A stretch of DNA of 64,000 nt. Origin: Solirubrobacter deserti (GTDB lineage: Bacteria; Actinomycetota; Thermoleophilia; Solirubrobacterales; Solirubrobacteraceae). Made by a program: the position numbers and the translations under genes. The notes under the pieces are model-generated. The model did not search any database. It saw nothing but the letters and a program-made list of their open reading frames with translations, and was not told the origin of the DNA. Below are positions 16,692 through 25,957 of the stretch, piece by piece (the stretch's first letter is position 1; each line of letters opens with the position of its first letter). The DNA lies in the NCBI RefSeq assembly GCF_003344625.1, contig NZ_QPKJ02000001.1, forward strand, positions 1,054,001 to 1,118,000, given 5' to 3'.

Positions 16692-19001
16692 TTACCCGCG
16701 GTCCGGGTCGCGATCGCCGCGCGGCGCGCGCGGGGCACGGTCGCGATCGCGCCCGGCGCCGCCACGGGGGGCACGGTCACGGTCCCGGCCGCCACGGCCG
16801 TTGCGGTCGCCGCCACGGCCGCGCGGACGGTCGCCGCCGCCCCCGCCGCCCATGCTCGGGTCGCCGGTGCCGACGGACGCCAGCTCTTCCTTCGTCTTGC
16901 CCGCGATGTCCGGGTCCTCGGCGAGGCGCAGGCCGATGCGGCCGCGCTCCTTGTCGACCTCGACCACGCGGACCGCGATCTCGTCGCCCTTGTTGAGCAC
17001 TTCCTCGACGGTGTCGACGCGCTTGCCCGGCGACACGTTGGAGATGTGCAGCAGGCCGTCGGTGCCCTTGGCCAGCTCGACGAAGGCGCCGAAGGTCGTG
17101 GTCTTGACGACCTTGCCGGTGAACTCGTCGCCCACCTCGACCTCCTTGGTCATCGAGCGGATGCGCTCGACCAGGGCGTCGCCCTTGGCGCCCGTGACGG
17201 CGTAGACCAGGACCTGGCCCTCGTCGTTGACGTCGATCTGGGACTCGTACTCCTCCTGCAGGGAGCGAATGGTCTCGCCGCCCTTGCCGATGAGGAGGCC
17301 GATCTTCTCCGGGTCGATCTGGATCGAGCTGATGCGCGGCGCGTGCTCGGAGAGCTGCTCGCGCGGGGCCTCGATCGCCTCGGCCATCTTGCCGAGGATG
17401 AACTCGCGACCCTCCTTGGCCTGCTGGAGGGCGTCGCGCATGATCTCGAACGTGACACCCGTGATCTTGATGTCCATCTGCAGGGCGGTGATGCCCTCGG
17501 ACGTGCCCGCGACCTTGAAGTCCATGTCGCCGAGGTGGTCCTCGACGCCGGCGATGTCGGAGAGGATCGTGTAGTCGTCGCCCTCCTTGATCAGGCCCAT
17601 GGCGATGCCGGCCACCGGCCGCGTGAGCGGCACGCCGGCGTCCATCAGTGAGAGCGAGGAGCCGCAGACGGACGCCATCGAGGACGAGCCGTTGGACTCC
17701 AGGATGTCCGACACGATGCGGATCGTGTACGGGAACTTCTCCTGGTCCGGGATCATCGGGACCAGCGCGCGCTCGGCGAGCGCGCCGTGGCCGATGTCGC
17801 GGCGCTTGGGGCCACGCATGAAGCCGGCCTCGCCCACGGAGAAGGGCGGGAAGTTGTAGTGGTGGAAGTAGCGCTTGGACGTCTCGAGGCCGAGGTTGTC
17901 CAGACGCATCTCCTCACGCGTGGTGCCGAGCGCGACGACGCTCAGCGCCTGCGTCTGGCCGCGCGTGAACAGCGCGGAGCCGTGCGTGCGCGGCAGCGGC
18001 TTGATGTCGATCGAGATCTTGCGGATCTCGGTCTCGTTGCGGCCGTCCGGGCGCTTCTTGTGGACGGCGATGCGCTCGCGGATGATCTTCTTCTCGAGCG
18101 CGTCGAACGCCTTCTGGGCCGCGGCGCGCTTCTCGGCGTAGTCCGCGGCGTCCTCCTTGCCGGAGTACTTGGCGAGGACGGCCTCCTCGACCTCCTTGGT
18201 GGCCGCCTGGCGCTCGAGCTTGTCCTCGACCTGCGTGGCCTTGTCGAGGTCCTTGCCGTGGCTCTTCTGGATCTTCGCGATCAGGTCCTGGTCGGGACCC
18301 TGGACGACGATCTCGTCCTTGGGCTTGCCGGCCTTCTCGGCCAGCTCGCGCTGGGCGGCGGTGATCTTCTTGATCGCCGAGTGCGCGATGTCCAGCGCGT
18401 CGAGGATCTCGGCCTCGGGCACCTCGTTGGCGCCGGCCTCGACCATCAGCAGCGCGTCGTCCGTGCCGGCCACGACGAGGTCCATGTCGGCCTCGAGCAG
18501 CTGCTCCTCGGTCGGGTTGACGACGAAGTTGCCCTCGACCTTGCCGATGCGCACGGCGCCCACGGCCTGCGGGAACGGGATGTCGGAGACCATCAGCGCG
18601 GCGGACGCGCCGTTCATGGCGAGGATGTCGTACGGGTTGACGCCGTCGACGGACAGCGTGAGCGCGACGAGCTGCGTCTCACGACGCCAGCCCTTCGGGA
18701 ACAGCGGGCGCAGCGGACGGTCGATCAGGCGCGCGATCAGCGTCGCCTTCTCCCCCGCGCGGCCTTCGCGCTTGAAGAATGAACCCGGGATCTTGCCCGC
18801 GGCGTACATGCGCTCCTCGACATCCACCGTCAGCGGGAGGAAGTCGACGTCGCGAGCGTTGCCCGCGGTCGCGGTGGAGAGCACGATCGTGTCGCCGGCG
18901 GTGACCGTGACCGCACCGGAGGCCTGCTTGGCCATCTTGCCCGTCTCGAAGGCGATTTCCGTACCGCCGATTTCTACGGCGACGCGGTGCACTTCAGACA
19001 T
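16692..19001 (-). CDS. pnp: polyribonucleotide nucleotidyltransferase (PNPase)
   Basis: PNPase degrades RNA 3'-5' by phosphorolysis and can add tails. The ATG at 19001, with AAAGGG upstream, gives 769 residues. The order is RNase PH domain 1, all-alpha linker, RNase PH domain 2 (FTRGQTQAL, SSMASVCG), KH (IGLLIGKGGETIRSL) and S1 (GDEFTGKVVKTTTFGAFVEL). The C-terminal ~60 residues are an Arg-Gly-Asp-rich tail, probably disordered and RNA-binding. The 54 codons open upstream of this ATG are not PNPase-like. A small hairpin (CCTCG 19022-19026 with CGAGG 19035-19039) lies in the leader. Confidence 0.95.
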   Translation of the reverse strand: MSEVHRVAVEIGGTEIAFETGKMAKQASGAVTVTAGDTIVLSTATAGNARDVDFLPLTVDVEERMYAAGKIPGSFFKREGRAGEKATLIARLIDRPLRPLFPKGWRRETQLVALTLSVDGVNPYDILAMNGASAALMVSDIPFPQAVGAVRIGKVEGNFVVNPTEEQLLEADMDLVVAGTDDALLMVEAGANEVPEAEILDALDIAHSAIKKITAAQRELAEKAGKPKDEIVVQGPDQDLIAKIQKSHGKDLDKATQVEDKLERQAATKEVEEAVLAKYSGKEDAADYAEKRAAAQKAFDALEKKIIRERIAVHKKRPDGRNETEIRKISIDIKPLPRTHGSALFTRGQTQALSVVALGTTREEMRLDNLGLETSKRYFHHYNFPPFSVGEAGFMRGPKRRDIGHGALAERALVPMIPDQEKFPYTIRIVSDILESNGSSSMASVCGSSLSLMDAGVPLTRPVAGIAMGLIKEGDDYTILSDIAGVEDHLGDMDFKVAGTSEGITALQMDIKITGVTFEIMRDALQQAKEGREFILGKMAEAIEAPREQLSEHAPRISSIQIDPEKIGLLIGKGGETIRSLQEEYESQIDVNDEGQVLVYAVTGAKGDALVERIRSMTKEVEVGDEFTGKVVKTTTFGAFVELAKGTDGLLHISNVSPGKRVDTVEEVLNKGDEIAVRVVEVDKERGRIGLRLAEDPDIAGKTKEELASVGTGDPSMGGGGGGDRPRGRGGDRNGRGGRDRDRAPRGGAGRDRDRAPRAPRGDRDPDRG

Positions 19002-19131
19002 ATGTCCCTTTCTCTGCCCCGCCTCGGAAGTCGGCGAGGTCCTCTGCATCGTCTTGACGCTTCGGTAGTCGTTGACATCCATGTTAGTAAGCGCTTTGTG
19101 CGCGAGCGCAGGTGGGTAGGGTCTGCCGCCA

Positions 19132-20223
19132 ATGGCTGATCGCATCGTCGTCTTCGGAGCCACGGGCTACACGGGCGAGCTGATCGCGGCGCGTCTGGTG
19201 GCCGCGGGCGTGCGGCCCGTACTGGCCGGGCGCTCGGAAAACCGCTTGTCAGCGTTGGCCGAGCGCTTGGGCGGCCTCGAGTGGACGCGCGCCGACGCCA
19301 TGCGCCAGAACACCGTCTTCGATTTGGTCGGGCCCCCCGATGTGCTCGTCTCCACCGTCGGGCCGTTCGTGAAGTGGGGCCTGCCGGCCGCGCGCGCCGC
19401 GGTCGCCGCCGGCTGCACGTACATCGACACCAGCGGCGAGCCGGAGTTCATCCGGCGGTTGTTCGACGAGTTGGACGGGCCGGCTTCGCGGTCGGGTGCG
19501 CGGCTGCTGCCGTCGCTGTCCTACGAGTTCGCGGCGGGGACGCTGGCGGGTGCGCTCGCGCTGGACGAGGCGGGCGACGGTGCGGCGCGGGTGGACGTCG
19601 GCTACTACGCGCTCGGCGCGGGCCCGACGTCGCTGTCCGCGGGAACGCGCGAGTCGCTCGTGGGCGTCACCGTCGGCGACCACTTCGCGTTCCGCGACGG
19701 CGCCGTGAGCACCGTGCGGGCCGCTGAGCGCGTGCGGTCCTTCGAAGTCGACGGCAAGTCCCGCGAGGCCGTCTCGATCGGCGGGGCCGAGCACTACGCG
19801 CTGCCGGCCACGTACCAAGGGCTGCGCGAGGTCAACGTGTACCTCGGCGGGCTCGGGCCGCTCTCGCGGGCGTTGCAGGCCGGGTCGCTGGTGGGCACGG
19901 CGGTGCAGAAGCTGCCGCTCGCGCGGCCGACGATGCGCTTCTGGGGCGAGCGGGCGGTGTCGCTCGTCGGCGGGCCGGACGCGGGGACCACGGGGGACGT
20001 GCGCTCGGACATCGTGGCCGAGGCGCTCGACGCGGGCGGCGAGGTGCTCGCGCGGGTGGAGTTGGTAGGGCCGGATCCGTATGACTTCACGGCGTCGCTG
20101 ATCGCATGGGCCGCGCAGCGTGAGGTCTCGGGCGCCGCGGGCGTGCTCGGGCCGATCTCGGCCTTCGGCCTCTCGGATTTCGAGGCCGGGGCGCGCAGTG
20201 CCGGCCTCGCCCGAACTCCGTAG
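19132..20223 (+). CDS. saccharopine dehydrogenase-like oxidoreductase
   Basis: This 363-residue protein has the NADP-binding saccharopine dehydrogenase N-terminal domain. It starts IVVFGATGYTGELIA, followed by VLAGRSENRLSAL and VLVSTVGPFVKWGLP, the set seen in trans-acting enoyl reductase-like proteins of Actinobacteria. Such proteins reduce lipid or polyketide intermediates or remain uncharacterised; they are usually not true saccharopine dehydrogenases. It diverges from pnp across 130 bp and is followed by a 370-bp gap with a large hairpin. Substrate unknown. Confidence 0.8.
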   Translation: MADRIVVFGATGYTGELIAARLVAAGVRPVLAGRSENRLSALAERLGGLEWTRADAMRQNTVFDLVGPPDVLVSTVGPFVKWGLPAARAAVAAGCTYIDTSGEPEFIRRLFDELDGPASRSGARLLPSLSYEFAAGTLAGALALDEAGDGAARVDVGYYALGAGPTSLSAGTRESLVGVTVGDHFAFRDGAVSTVRAAERVRSFEVDGKSREAVSIGGAEHYALPATYQGLREVNVYLGGLGPLSRALQAGSLVGTAVQKLPLARPTMRFWGERAVSLVGGPDAGTTGDVRSDIVAEALDAGGEVLARVELVGPDPYDFTASLIAWAAQREVSGAAGVLGPISAFGLSDFEAGARSAGLARTP

Positions 20224-20594
20224 CCGGCCCGAACGGCGCATCGAGAAGGCGCGGTCGGTCGCGCCTGCACCACGCCCGAACGGTCGCATTCGATCACGAC
20301 CGCGCTTCGAACAAGGGGGGTGCGGTCGATTTCTTGCCCTGAGGGCAGGTTTCCGACCGCACCCCTTTTCCGGCGCGTGTTCGTTTCCGCGAGATCCGCA
20401 CGAGGCCGGTCCTCGCCGCGCGGCCCCACGTCGTCTCCGTAGCCCGTATCTGTCGGTACGCCGCACGCCGCCCCGACCGAGCCACGCGGAGCCCGGGAGG
20501 CGCTGAGCCCAGGCGCGCGAGCGAAACGCCGCTCCTTTCCCCCTCGGTGGCCGCCTTTGACGGTTCCGCCGGACCCCCACGTAGGGTCGTGCCG
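20224..20594. other. gene-free interval
   Basis: No credible gene is visible on either strand. The open frames here have arginine/proline-rich compositions typical of shadows. The only clear structure is the nested hairpin at 20313-20369. The 225 bp after it presumably hold the promoter of the membrane-protein gene starting at 20595, but no confident -35/-10 pair was found. Confidence 0.5.
20313..20369 (+). terminator. long nested hairpin, probable terminator
   Basis: A 16-bp outer stem (20313-20328 with 20354-20369) includes two G-U pairs and ends in CCCCTTTT. Inside the loop a second hairpin, TGCCC-TGA-GGGCA (20335-20347), can form. It lies 90 bp after the saccharopine dehydrogenase-like gene, so it most likely terminates that transcript. 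Its size and nesting are unusual for a simple terminator. Confidence 0.55.
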
Positions 20595-22055
20595 ATGAGC
20601 ACGATCCCGTGGCTCATACCGCTTGCACCCTCTCGGCGATTCGCGCTGAGCGCTCCGGCCTGCGCGCTCGCTCTCGTCACCGCCGCCGGCCTCGCCGTCT
20701 TCCTCGCCTACCCGACCTATCCCGCGTACGACTCGCTCTACGCCCTCCTGTGGGCCCGCGAGCTGCTCGACGGGACCACGCCCGGCTTCGACGGCTACCG
20801 CACGCCCACGCAGCATCCGCTGCTGCTGCCAGTCGGCCTGCTGCTGGTCCCGTTCGGGGACGCGGGCGCGCGGCTGTTCATCGCGCTCTGCTTCGCGGGC
20901 CTGGTCGCGCTGGTGGCGGCCGTGTACCGGCTCGGGAAGCTGGCCGCGGGGCCGGTCGGCGGCTTCGTGGCGGCCGGGTTGCTGCTGAGCCGGTTCAACT
21001 TCGGCCTGCTCGCGTCCAAGGGGTACCTGGACGTGCCGTACTGCGCGTTCGTGGCGTGGGCGATGGCGCTGGAGGCGGAACGGCCGCGGCGCGGCGGCGC
21101 GGTGTGGTGGTTGCTCGGGCTGGCCGGGCTGCTGCGGCCCGAGGCGTGGCTGCTCGCCGGTCTGTACGGGCTCTGGATCGGGCGCGGCGGGCTGATCCGC
21201 CGTGCACAGGCGGCGCTGCCCGCGCTGGCGGCGCCGGCGATCTGGATGGCGCTCGATCTCGCCGTCACCGGCGACCCGCTGTTCTCGATCCGGCACACGG
21301 ACGCGCTCGCGGCCGAGCTCCAGCGGGAGATCCCGCTCGGCGAGATCCCGCACATGACGCTGTTCCTGCTGACCGAGATCCTCAAGCTGCCGGTGCTGCT
21401 GCTGGCCGGGATCGGCGTGGTGCTCGCCCTGCGCGCGCGGGCCGTGCCGCTCGCGGTGCCGGCAGCGGTCGCGCTGGTCACGCTGGCGAGCTACCTCGTG
21501 ATCGCGACGGGCGGGCTGGCCGGCGTCTATCGCTACCTGCTGCTGACCGGGATCGGCGGCGTGCTGTTCGCGGCGTTCGCGCTGGCGGGCTGGGCGCGGC
21601 TGCCGGCGTCACGGATGCGGACGGTGTGGATGAGCGTGGCGATCTTCGCGGCGGTGGTGGGCGGCGCCTACACGGCCGCGCGGCTCAGCGGGCCGGGGCT
21701 CGTGCGGGCGTTGAACGAGCGGCCCGAGCTTCGCGCGGAGCTGCACGGCCTGCTCGCGCGGCCCGAAGTCGCCGCCGCGGCCGCGTGCGGGCCGATCACG
21801 GTGCCCAACCACAAGCTGCTGCCGGAGATCCGCTGGGCGCTCGACGCGCCGGCGAGCGGCGTGCGCGCCCGCTCGGACCGCACGTTCGACGCCACCGGTC
21901 CTGGCCTGGCGCTCGCGGTCCGCCCGCCGCACGACGAGAGCGCGGCGCTCAACGTCTACGAGGTCCCGGCCGATGGCACCGCGATCGCCGCCGCGCCCGC
22001 GGGCCACGCGCTGATCGCCCGCACGGAGCGCTTCGAGGCCTGGGGGCGGTGCTGA
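20595..22055 (+). CDS. multi-pass membrane protein, GT-C glycosyltransferase-like
   Basis: This 486-residue integral membrane protein has roughly ten hydrophobic segments. After the first TM comes YPAYDSLYALLWARELLDG, with an acidic residue in the first large loop. GFDGYRTPTQHPLLL follows, the layout of GT-C/ArnT-like glycosyltransferases that use lipid-linked sugars. The last ~110 residues are soluble (ITVPNHKLLPEIRWAL...). The ATG at 20595 was preferred because the 16 upstream codons read like leader. Its stop overlaps the asparagine synthase start (TGATG), indicating an operon. Donor and acceptor are unknown. Confidence 0.7.
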   Translation: MSTIPWLIPLAPSRRFALSAPACALALVTAAGLAVFLAYPTYPAYDSLYALLWARELLDGTTPGFDGYRTPTQHPLLLPVGLLLVPFGDAGARLFIALCFAGLVALVAAVYRLGKLAAGPVGGFVAAGLLLSRFNFGLLASKGYLDVPYCAFVAWAMALEAERPRRGGAVWWLLGLAGLLRPEAWLLAGLYGLWIGRGGLIRRAQAALPALAAPAIWMALDLAVTGDPLFSIRHTDALAAELQREIPLGEIPHMTLFLLTEILKLPVLLLAGIGVVLALRARAVPLAVPAAVALVTLASYLVIATGGLAGVYRYLLLTGIGGVLFAAFALAGWARLPASRMRTVWMSVAIFAAVVGGAYTAARLSGPGLVRALNERPELRAELHGLLARPEVAAAAACGPITVPNHKLLPEIRWALDAPASGVRARSDRTFDATGPGLALAVRPPHDESAALNVYEVPADGTAIAAAPAGHALIARTERFEAWGRC

Positions 22056-23947
22056 TGTGCGGGATCGCCGGCCTGCTCGCGCTGCCCGACGGGGCGCCGC
22101 CGTCGCGGCACGAGCTCGCGGCGATGAGCGCGGCGCTCGCGCACCGCGGCCCGGACGGCTCCGGCTTCCACCTCGACGCCACGGCCGCGCTCGCGATCCG
22201 GCGGCTCGCCCTCGTCGATCCCGTCGGCGGGCAGCAGCCGATCGCCAACGAGGACGGCACCGTGCGGGTGGTCGCCAACGGGGAGCTCTACGACCATCGC
22301 GCGGTGCGCCGCTCCCTCGAGCGGCGCGGGCACACGTTCCGCACCGGCTCGGACGTCGAGGTCCTGGTGCACCTGTACGAGGAGCGCGGGCCCGCGTTCG
22401 TGGAGCAGCTGCGCGGCATGTTCGCGGTGGCGCTGTGGGATTCTCGCCGCCGGACGCTCGTGCTCGCCCGCGATCCGTACGGGATCAAGCCGCTTGTCTA
22501 CGCACTGCTGCCCGGGCGGCTGGCGTTCGCGTCCGAGCTCAAGGCGCTGCTCGCGTTGCCCGGCTTCCCGCGCGACATCGACCCGGAAGCGGTCGAGGCC
22601 TACCTCGCGCACAACGCGGTCCCGGCGCCCGGCACGATCTTCCGCGCCGCGCGCAAGCTGGAACCCGGGCACCGGCTGATCGTCACGCCGGCCGGCATCC
22701 GCCTCGAACGGTACGCGCGCCCGCGCCCCGCGGCCGAGCACCGCACCGAGCCGCTGGCGACGCTCGCGGCCGAAGCCCGGGAGCGGCTCGCGGCCTCGGT
22801 GCGCGCGCACCTGCAGGCGGACGCGCCCGTCGGCGTGCTGCTCTCCGGCGGGATCGACTCGGGCCTCGTGACCGCGGTCGCCGGCGCACCGGTCAAGACG
22901 TTCAGCGTCGGGTTCGACATCGCCGCGTTCGACGAGCTGACGCACGCGCGCGCCGTCGCCGAGCGCTACGGCACCGACCACCACGAGCTGCGGCTCGCCG
23001 CCGACGACGCGGCCGAGCTCGAGGGCGTCGCAGCCACCTACGACGAGCCCTCGGGCGACGCGACCGCGCTGCCGTACTGGCTGCTGGCGCGCTTCGCGGC
23101 CCGCGAGGTGAAGGCGGTGCTGACCGGCGAGGGCGCCGACGAGCTGTTCGGCGGCTACCAGACCTACGTCGCGGACCGGCTCGGCGCGCCCGCCGCCCGC
23201 GCCGCACAGGCGCTCGCGCCGGCGGTCGCGCGCTTCCCGAGCTCCTCCGGCCGGCTCTCCCTGGACTTCCAGCTGCGGCGGCTCGCGCTCGGCGCCGGGC
23301 TGGGCCCGCTGGAGCGCCACCACGCGTTCAAGCAGACGTTCAGCGCTGCGCTGCGGCGGGAGCTGCTCGGCTGGAGCGGCCACCCGCTCGCGCCGTTGCG
23401 CGCCCGCTACGCCGAGACGCACGGCCTGGACCCGATCGCCCGCCTGCAGGACGTGGACGCCGGCACGTTCCTCGCCGACGACCTGCTCCCCCAGGCCGAC
23501 CGCGCCGGGATGGCGCACGGGCTGGAGGTGCGCGTGCCGTTCCTGGACCCGGTGGTCGCCGAGCTGGCCTACGCGCTGCCCGTCGACGCGCGCGTGCGCG
23601 GCCTCGAGACCAAGCGCGTGCTGCGCGCGGCGGCCGCGCAGCTGCTGCCCGAAGCGGTGGTGCGCGGGCCCAAGCGCGGCTTCTGCACGCCCGTCGCCGC
23701 CTGGCTGCGCGGTCCGCTCGAGCCGCTCGCGCGTGACCTGCTCGCCCCGGACCGCGTCGCGCGCCAGGGCTGGCTGAACCCGTCCACGGTCACGCGGCTG
23801 CTGGAACGCCACCTCGCGCGCCGCGAGGACCTGGGCCGCTCGCTGTGGGCGCTGATCGCGTTCGGCCTCTGGCACGACGCCTGGGCCGCCGCACCGCCCG
23901 TCCACCTGCATCCCGTCGAGCCGCTCATCCTCCAGGAGGCCGCGTGA
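22055..23947 (+). CDS. asnB: asparagine synthase (glutamine-hydrolysing) family protein
   Basis: This is a 630-residue class II amidotransferase. Cys2 in MCGIAG is the glutaminase nucleophile, AHRGPDGSGFH and VVANGELYDHR line the glutaminase site, and LLSGGIDSG is the pyrophosphate-binding loop of the synthase domain. GEGADELFGGY is also present. The ATG overlaps the stop of the upstream membrane-protein gene, and its own stop overlaps the next start (GTGA). Placement in a membrane/secreted-protein operon suggests amidation of a surface polymer rather than free asparagine synthesis, but both remain possible. Confidence 0.88.
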   Translation: MCGIAGLLALPDGAPPSRHELAAMSAALAHRGPDGSGFHLDATAALAIRRLALVDPVGGQQPIANEDGTVRVVANGELYDHRAVRRSLERRGHTFRTGSDVEVLVHLYEERGPAFVEQLRGMFAVALWDSRRRTLVLARDPYGIKPLVYALLPGRLAFASELKALLALPGFPRDIDPEAVEAYLAHNAVPAPGTIFRAARKLEPGHRLIVTPAGIRLERYARPRPAAEHRTEPLATLAAEARERLAASVRAHLQADAPVGVLLSGGIDSGLVTAVAGAPVKTFSVGFDIAAFDELTHARAVAERYGTDHHELRLAADDAAELEGVAATYDEPSGDATALPYWLLARFAAREVKAVLTGEGADELFGGYQTYVADRLGAPAARAAQALAPAVARFPSSSGRLSLDFQLRRLALGAGLGPLERHHAFKQTFSAALRRELLGWSGHPLAPLRARYAETHGLDPIARLQDVDAGTFLADDLLPQADRAGMAHGLEVRVPFLDPVVAELAYALPVDARVRGLETKRVLRAAAAQLLPEAVVRGPKRGFCTPVAAWLRGPLEPLARDLLAPDRVARQGWLNPSTVTRLLERHLARREDLGRSLWALIAFGLWHDAWAAAPPVHLHPVEPLILQEAA

Positions 23948-25914
23948 GGACCCGAACCGCCGCCCTCGCCCTCGCCGCGACGCTCGCGGCCGCGGCGCCC
24001 GCGCATGCCCAGGACCCGGAGGCGCCCGACGGCGCGCCCAAGCACTGGCTCGCCAACGAGGACTGGATCAACTACCTGTGGCTCCCGTACGAGGAGGCGC
24101 GGTTGTACGAGCTGATCGGCCACTCGCGCGGTGACGTGTTCCGCTGGGTCCGCGACGAGAAGACGATCGCCGAGCTCGCCCGCACCAACGGCTGGGAGCC
24201 GCGCAAGCTCGCGGAGGCGCTGGTGGAGCCGCGGCGCGGCACGGTGAGCGCGGCCAAGCTGCGCGAGCTCGCCGACCGCGCCGAGCGCACGCTCACCCAG
24301 GGCCACCTCGGCCAGCACATCCTCTTCCACGCCCTGCACCAGACCGCCGTGCCCGAGAAGGCGACAGTGATCTTCGGCACGCGCGACCGCGACGAGTTCC
24401 TCAAGCTGCGGCGCGCGGAGCTCAGCCCGCTGCAGATCTGCGAGCTCAACGGCAAGACCCGCGTCGAGGCGCAGAAGGGCGTGTCGGACGCGCTGCGGGA
24501 GGCGGCCGCCCGCGGCGTGCGTGATGGCTCCCTGCCGCCCGCCCAGGCCGAGGTGATGCTCGACCGCCAGCTGCGCCAGGTCCCGCGCTGGCTGGGGCAG
24601 CACCGCTACAACGGCCCGTCCGGCGGCGCCAACAAGCCCGACCTCCCGGAAGCCGACGCCGCCAAGCACCCCAGCCTGTCCGCCAACGGGCTGACGGTCG
24701 TGTGGGACGCGTACCGCGCAGACGTCGCCCAGGCCGAGCGCTTCGGCGAGATCCACGTGCGCGCGGCCGTGCTCGGCCAGCGCAAGTTCTCCGTCACGCC
24801 GCCGCGCGCGGAGACCCGGCGCCCCCGCTCGGCCTACAACTCCGTCGTCTCCGCCGACGGCACCGCGGTCGCGTTCGAGACGGCCGAGTCGACCTATCCG
24901 CTGGCCAAGCGGGTCGGCCAGATGACCGTGCACGTGCGCGACCTCGCGACGGGCGCCGTGACGCGCGTGAGCCACGCCTTCCGGCCCAAGGGCGCCCCCA
25001 CCCGCACCGCGTTCAACCCGGCGCTCTCGGCCGACGGAAACGTCGTCGCCTTCGAGGCCACCGACGCCGGCCGCAACGGCACACCGTCCGAGAACGGCCT
25101 CTGGGTGGTCGATCGCGCGCGCCGACGCGAGCGGCTCGTGACCGCCAGCTCGCGCGGCGCCGCGTACCTGCCCGAGGTCGCCGGCGACGGGCGCACCGTC
25201 GTCTACACGTCGGCCGAAGCCGACAACGCGGGCCTCACGCACATCTACAGCACGAACCTCCACACGAGGAAGACGACGCTGGTCTCACGGGCGAGCGCCC
25301 CGGCAGACGGCGACGCGTACGACCCGAGCGTCTCGCACGACGGCCGCTACGTCGCCTTCACCAGCCGCGCGCGCAACCTGGGCGGCGACGGCCGCGCCGA
25401 CGTCTACGTGCGGGACCTGAAGGCCGGTGCCACTCGGCTCGTCACGGGCGCCATCAAGGCCGACGCCGGCTCCCCCTCGTTGTCGGCGGACGGGCGCTAC
25501 GTCGCGTTCGTCGTTCGGGTCGGGCGTCCGAACGGCACGCAGAAGAGCCTGCGCTCGCGGATCTGGCGCCACGACCTGCAGACCGGCCGCAACACCCTCG
25601 TCAGCCGCGCGGCGGGCCGGCGGGGAGAGCCCGGCGACGGCCTGGCCACCGACCCGGCGATCTCCGCCGACGGACAGCGCGTCGCGTTCGCTTCCACCGG
25701 CGGCAATCTGGCCGAGGGCAAGCCGGATGGGATCGCGGGCGTGTTCGTGCGCGACCTCGCGCGCCACACGACGACGTTGCTGAGCACGCACGCGCAGCGG
25801 CCGGGCAGCGGGCCGGACGTGGTGCGGATCGTCGCGCCCGCGGGTTCCGGCGTCGCGGCGCTCGCGGCCACGGGGCTGCTGCTCGTGCGCCGACGCCGCC
25901 GGCGCCAGATGTGA
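23944..25914 (+). CDS. secreted PD40/TolB-like beta-propeller protein with C-terminal membrane anchor
   Basis: The GTG at 23944 overlaps the asnB stop and gives 656 residues. A signal peptide (ALALAATLAAAAPAHAQ) leads to a ~200-residue helical domain (HWLANEDWINYLWLPYEE...) of no recognised family. About seven PD40 repeats follow, including SADGTAVAFE, SADGNVVAFEAT, SHDGRYVAFTS and SADGQRVAFAST, which should form a propeller. The C-terminus ends in a hydrophobic stretch and a basic tail (LLLVRRRRRRQM), resembling sorting or anchor signals. It may be displayed on the cell surface. Function unknown. Confidence 0.78.
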   Translation: MRTRTAALALAATLAAAAPAHAQDPEAPDGAPKHWLANEDWINYLWLPYEEARLYELIGHSRGDVFRWVRDEKTIAELARTNGWEPRKLAEALVEPRRGTVSAAKLRELADRAERTLTQGHLGQHILFHALHQTAVPEKATVIFGTRDRDEFLKLRRAELSPLQICELNGKTRVEAQKGVSDALREAAARGVRDGSLPPAQAEVMLDRQLRQVPRWLGQHRYNGPSGGANKPDLPEADAAKHPSLSANGLTVVWDAYRADVAQAERFGEIHVRAAVLGQRKFSVTPPRAETRRPRSAYNSVVSADGTAVAFETAESTYPLAKRVGQMTVHVRDLATGAVTRVSHAFRPKGAPTRTAFNPALSADGNVVAFEATDAGRNGTPSENGLWVVDRARRRERLVTASSRGAAYLPEVAGDGRTVVYTSAEADNAGLTHIYSTNLHTRKTTLVSRASAPADGDAYDPSVSHDGRYVAFTSRARNLGGDGRADVYVRDLKAGATRLVTGAIKADAGSPSLSADGRYVAFVVRVGRPNGTQKSLRSRIWRHDLQTGRNTLVSRAAGRRGEPGDGLATDPAISADGQRVAFASTGGNLAEGKPDGIAGVFVRDLARHTTTLLSTHAQRPGSGPDVVRIVAPAGSGVAALAATGLLLVRRRRRRQM

Positions 25915-25957
25915 CCTGCCGTACTGCCGAGGCAGCGCTTCGGGTAACCGGATCGCC

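Noticed and set aside
20609..22054. Upstream half of the long frame that includes asnB
   Set aside because: Before the ATG at 22055 the frame is only the membrane-protein gene read in another frame. MCGIAG at 22055 is the true start.
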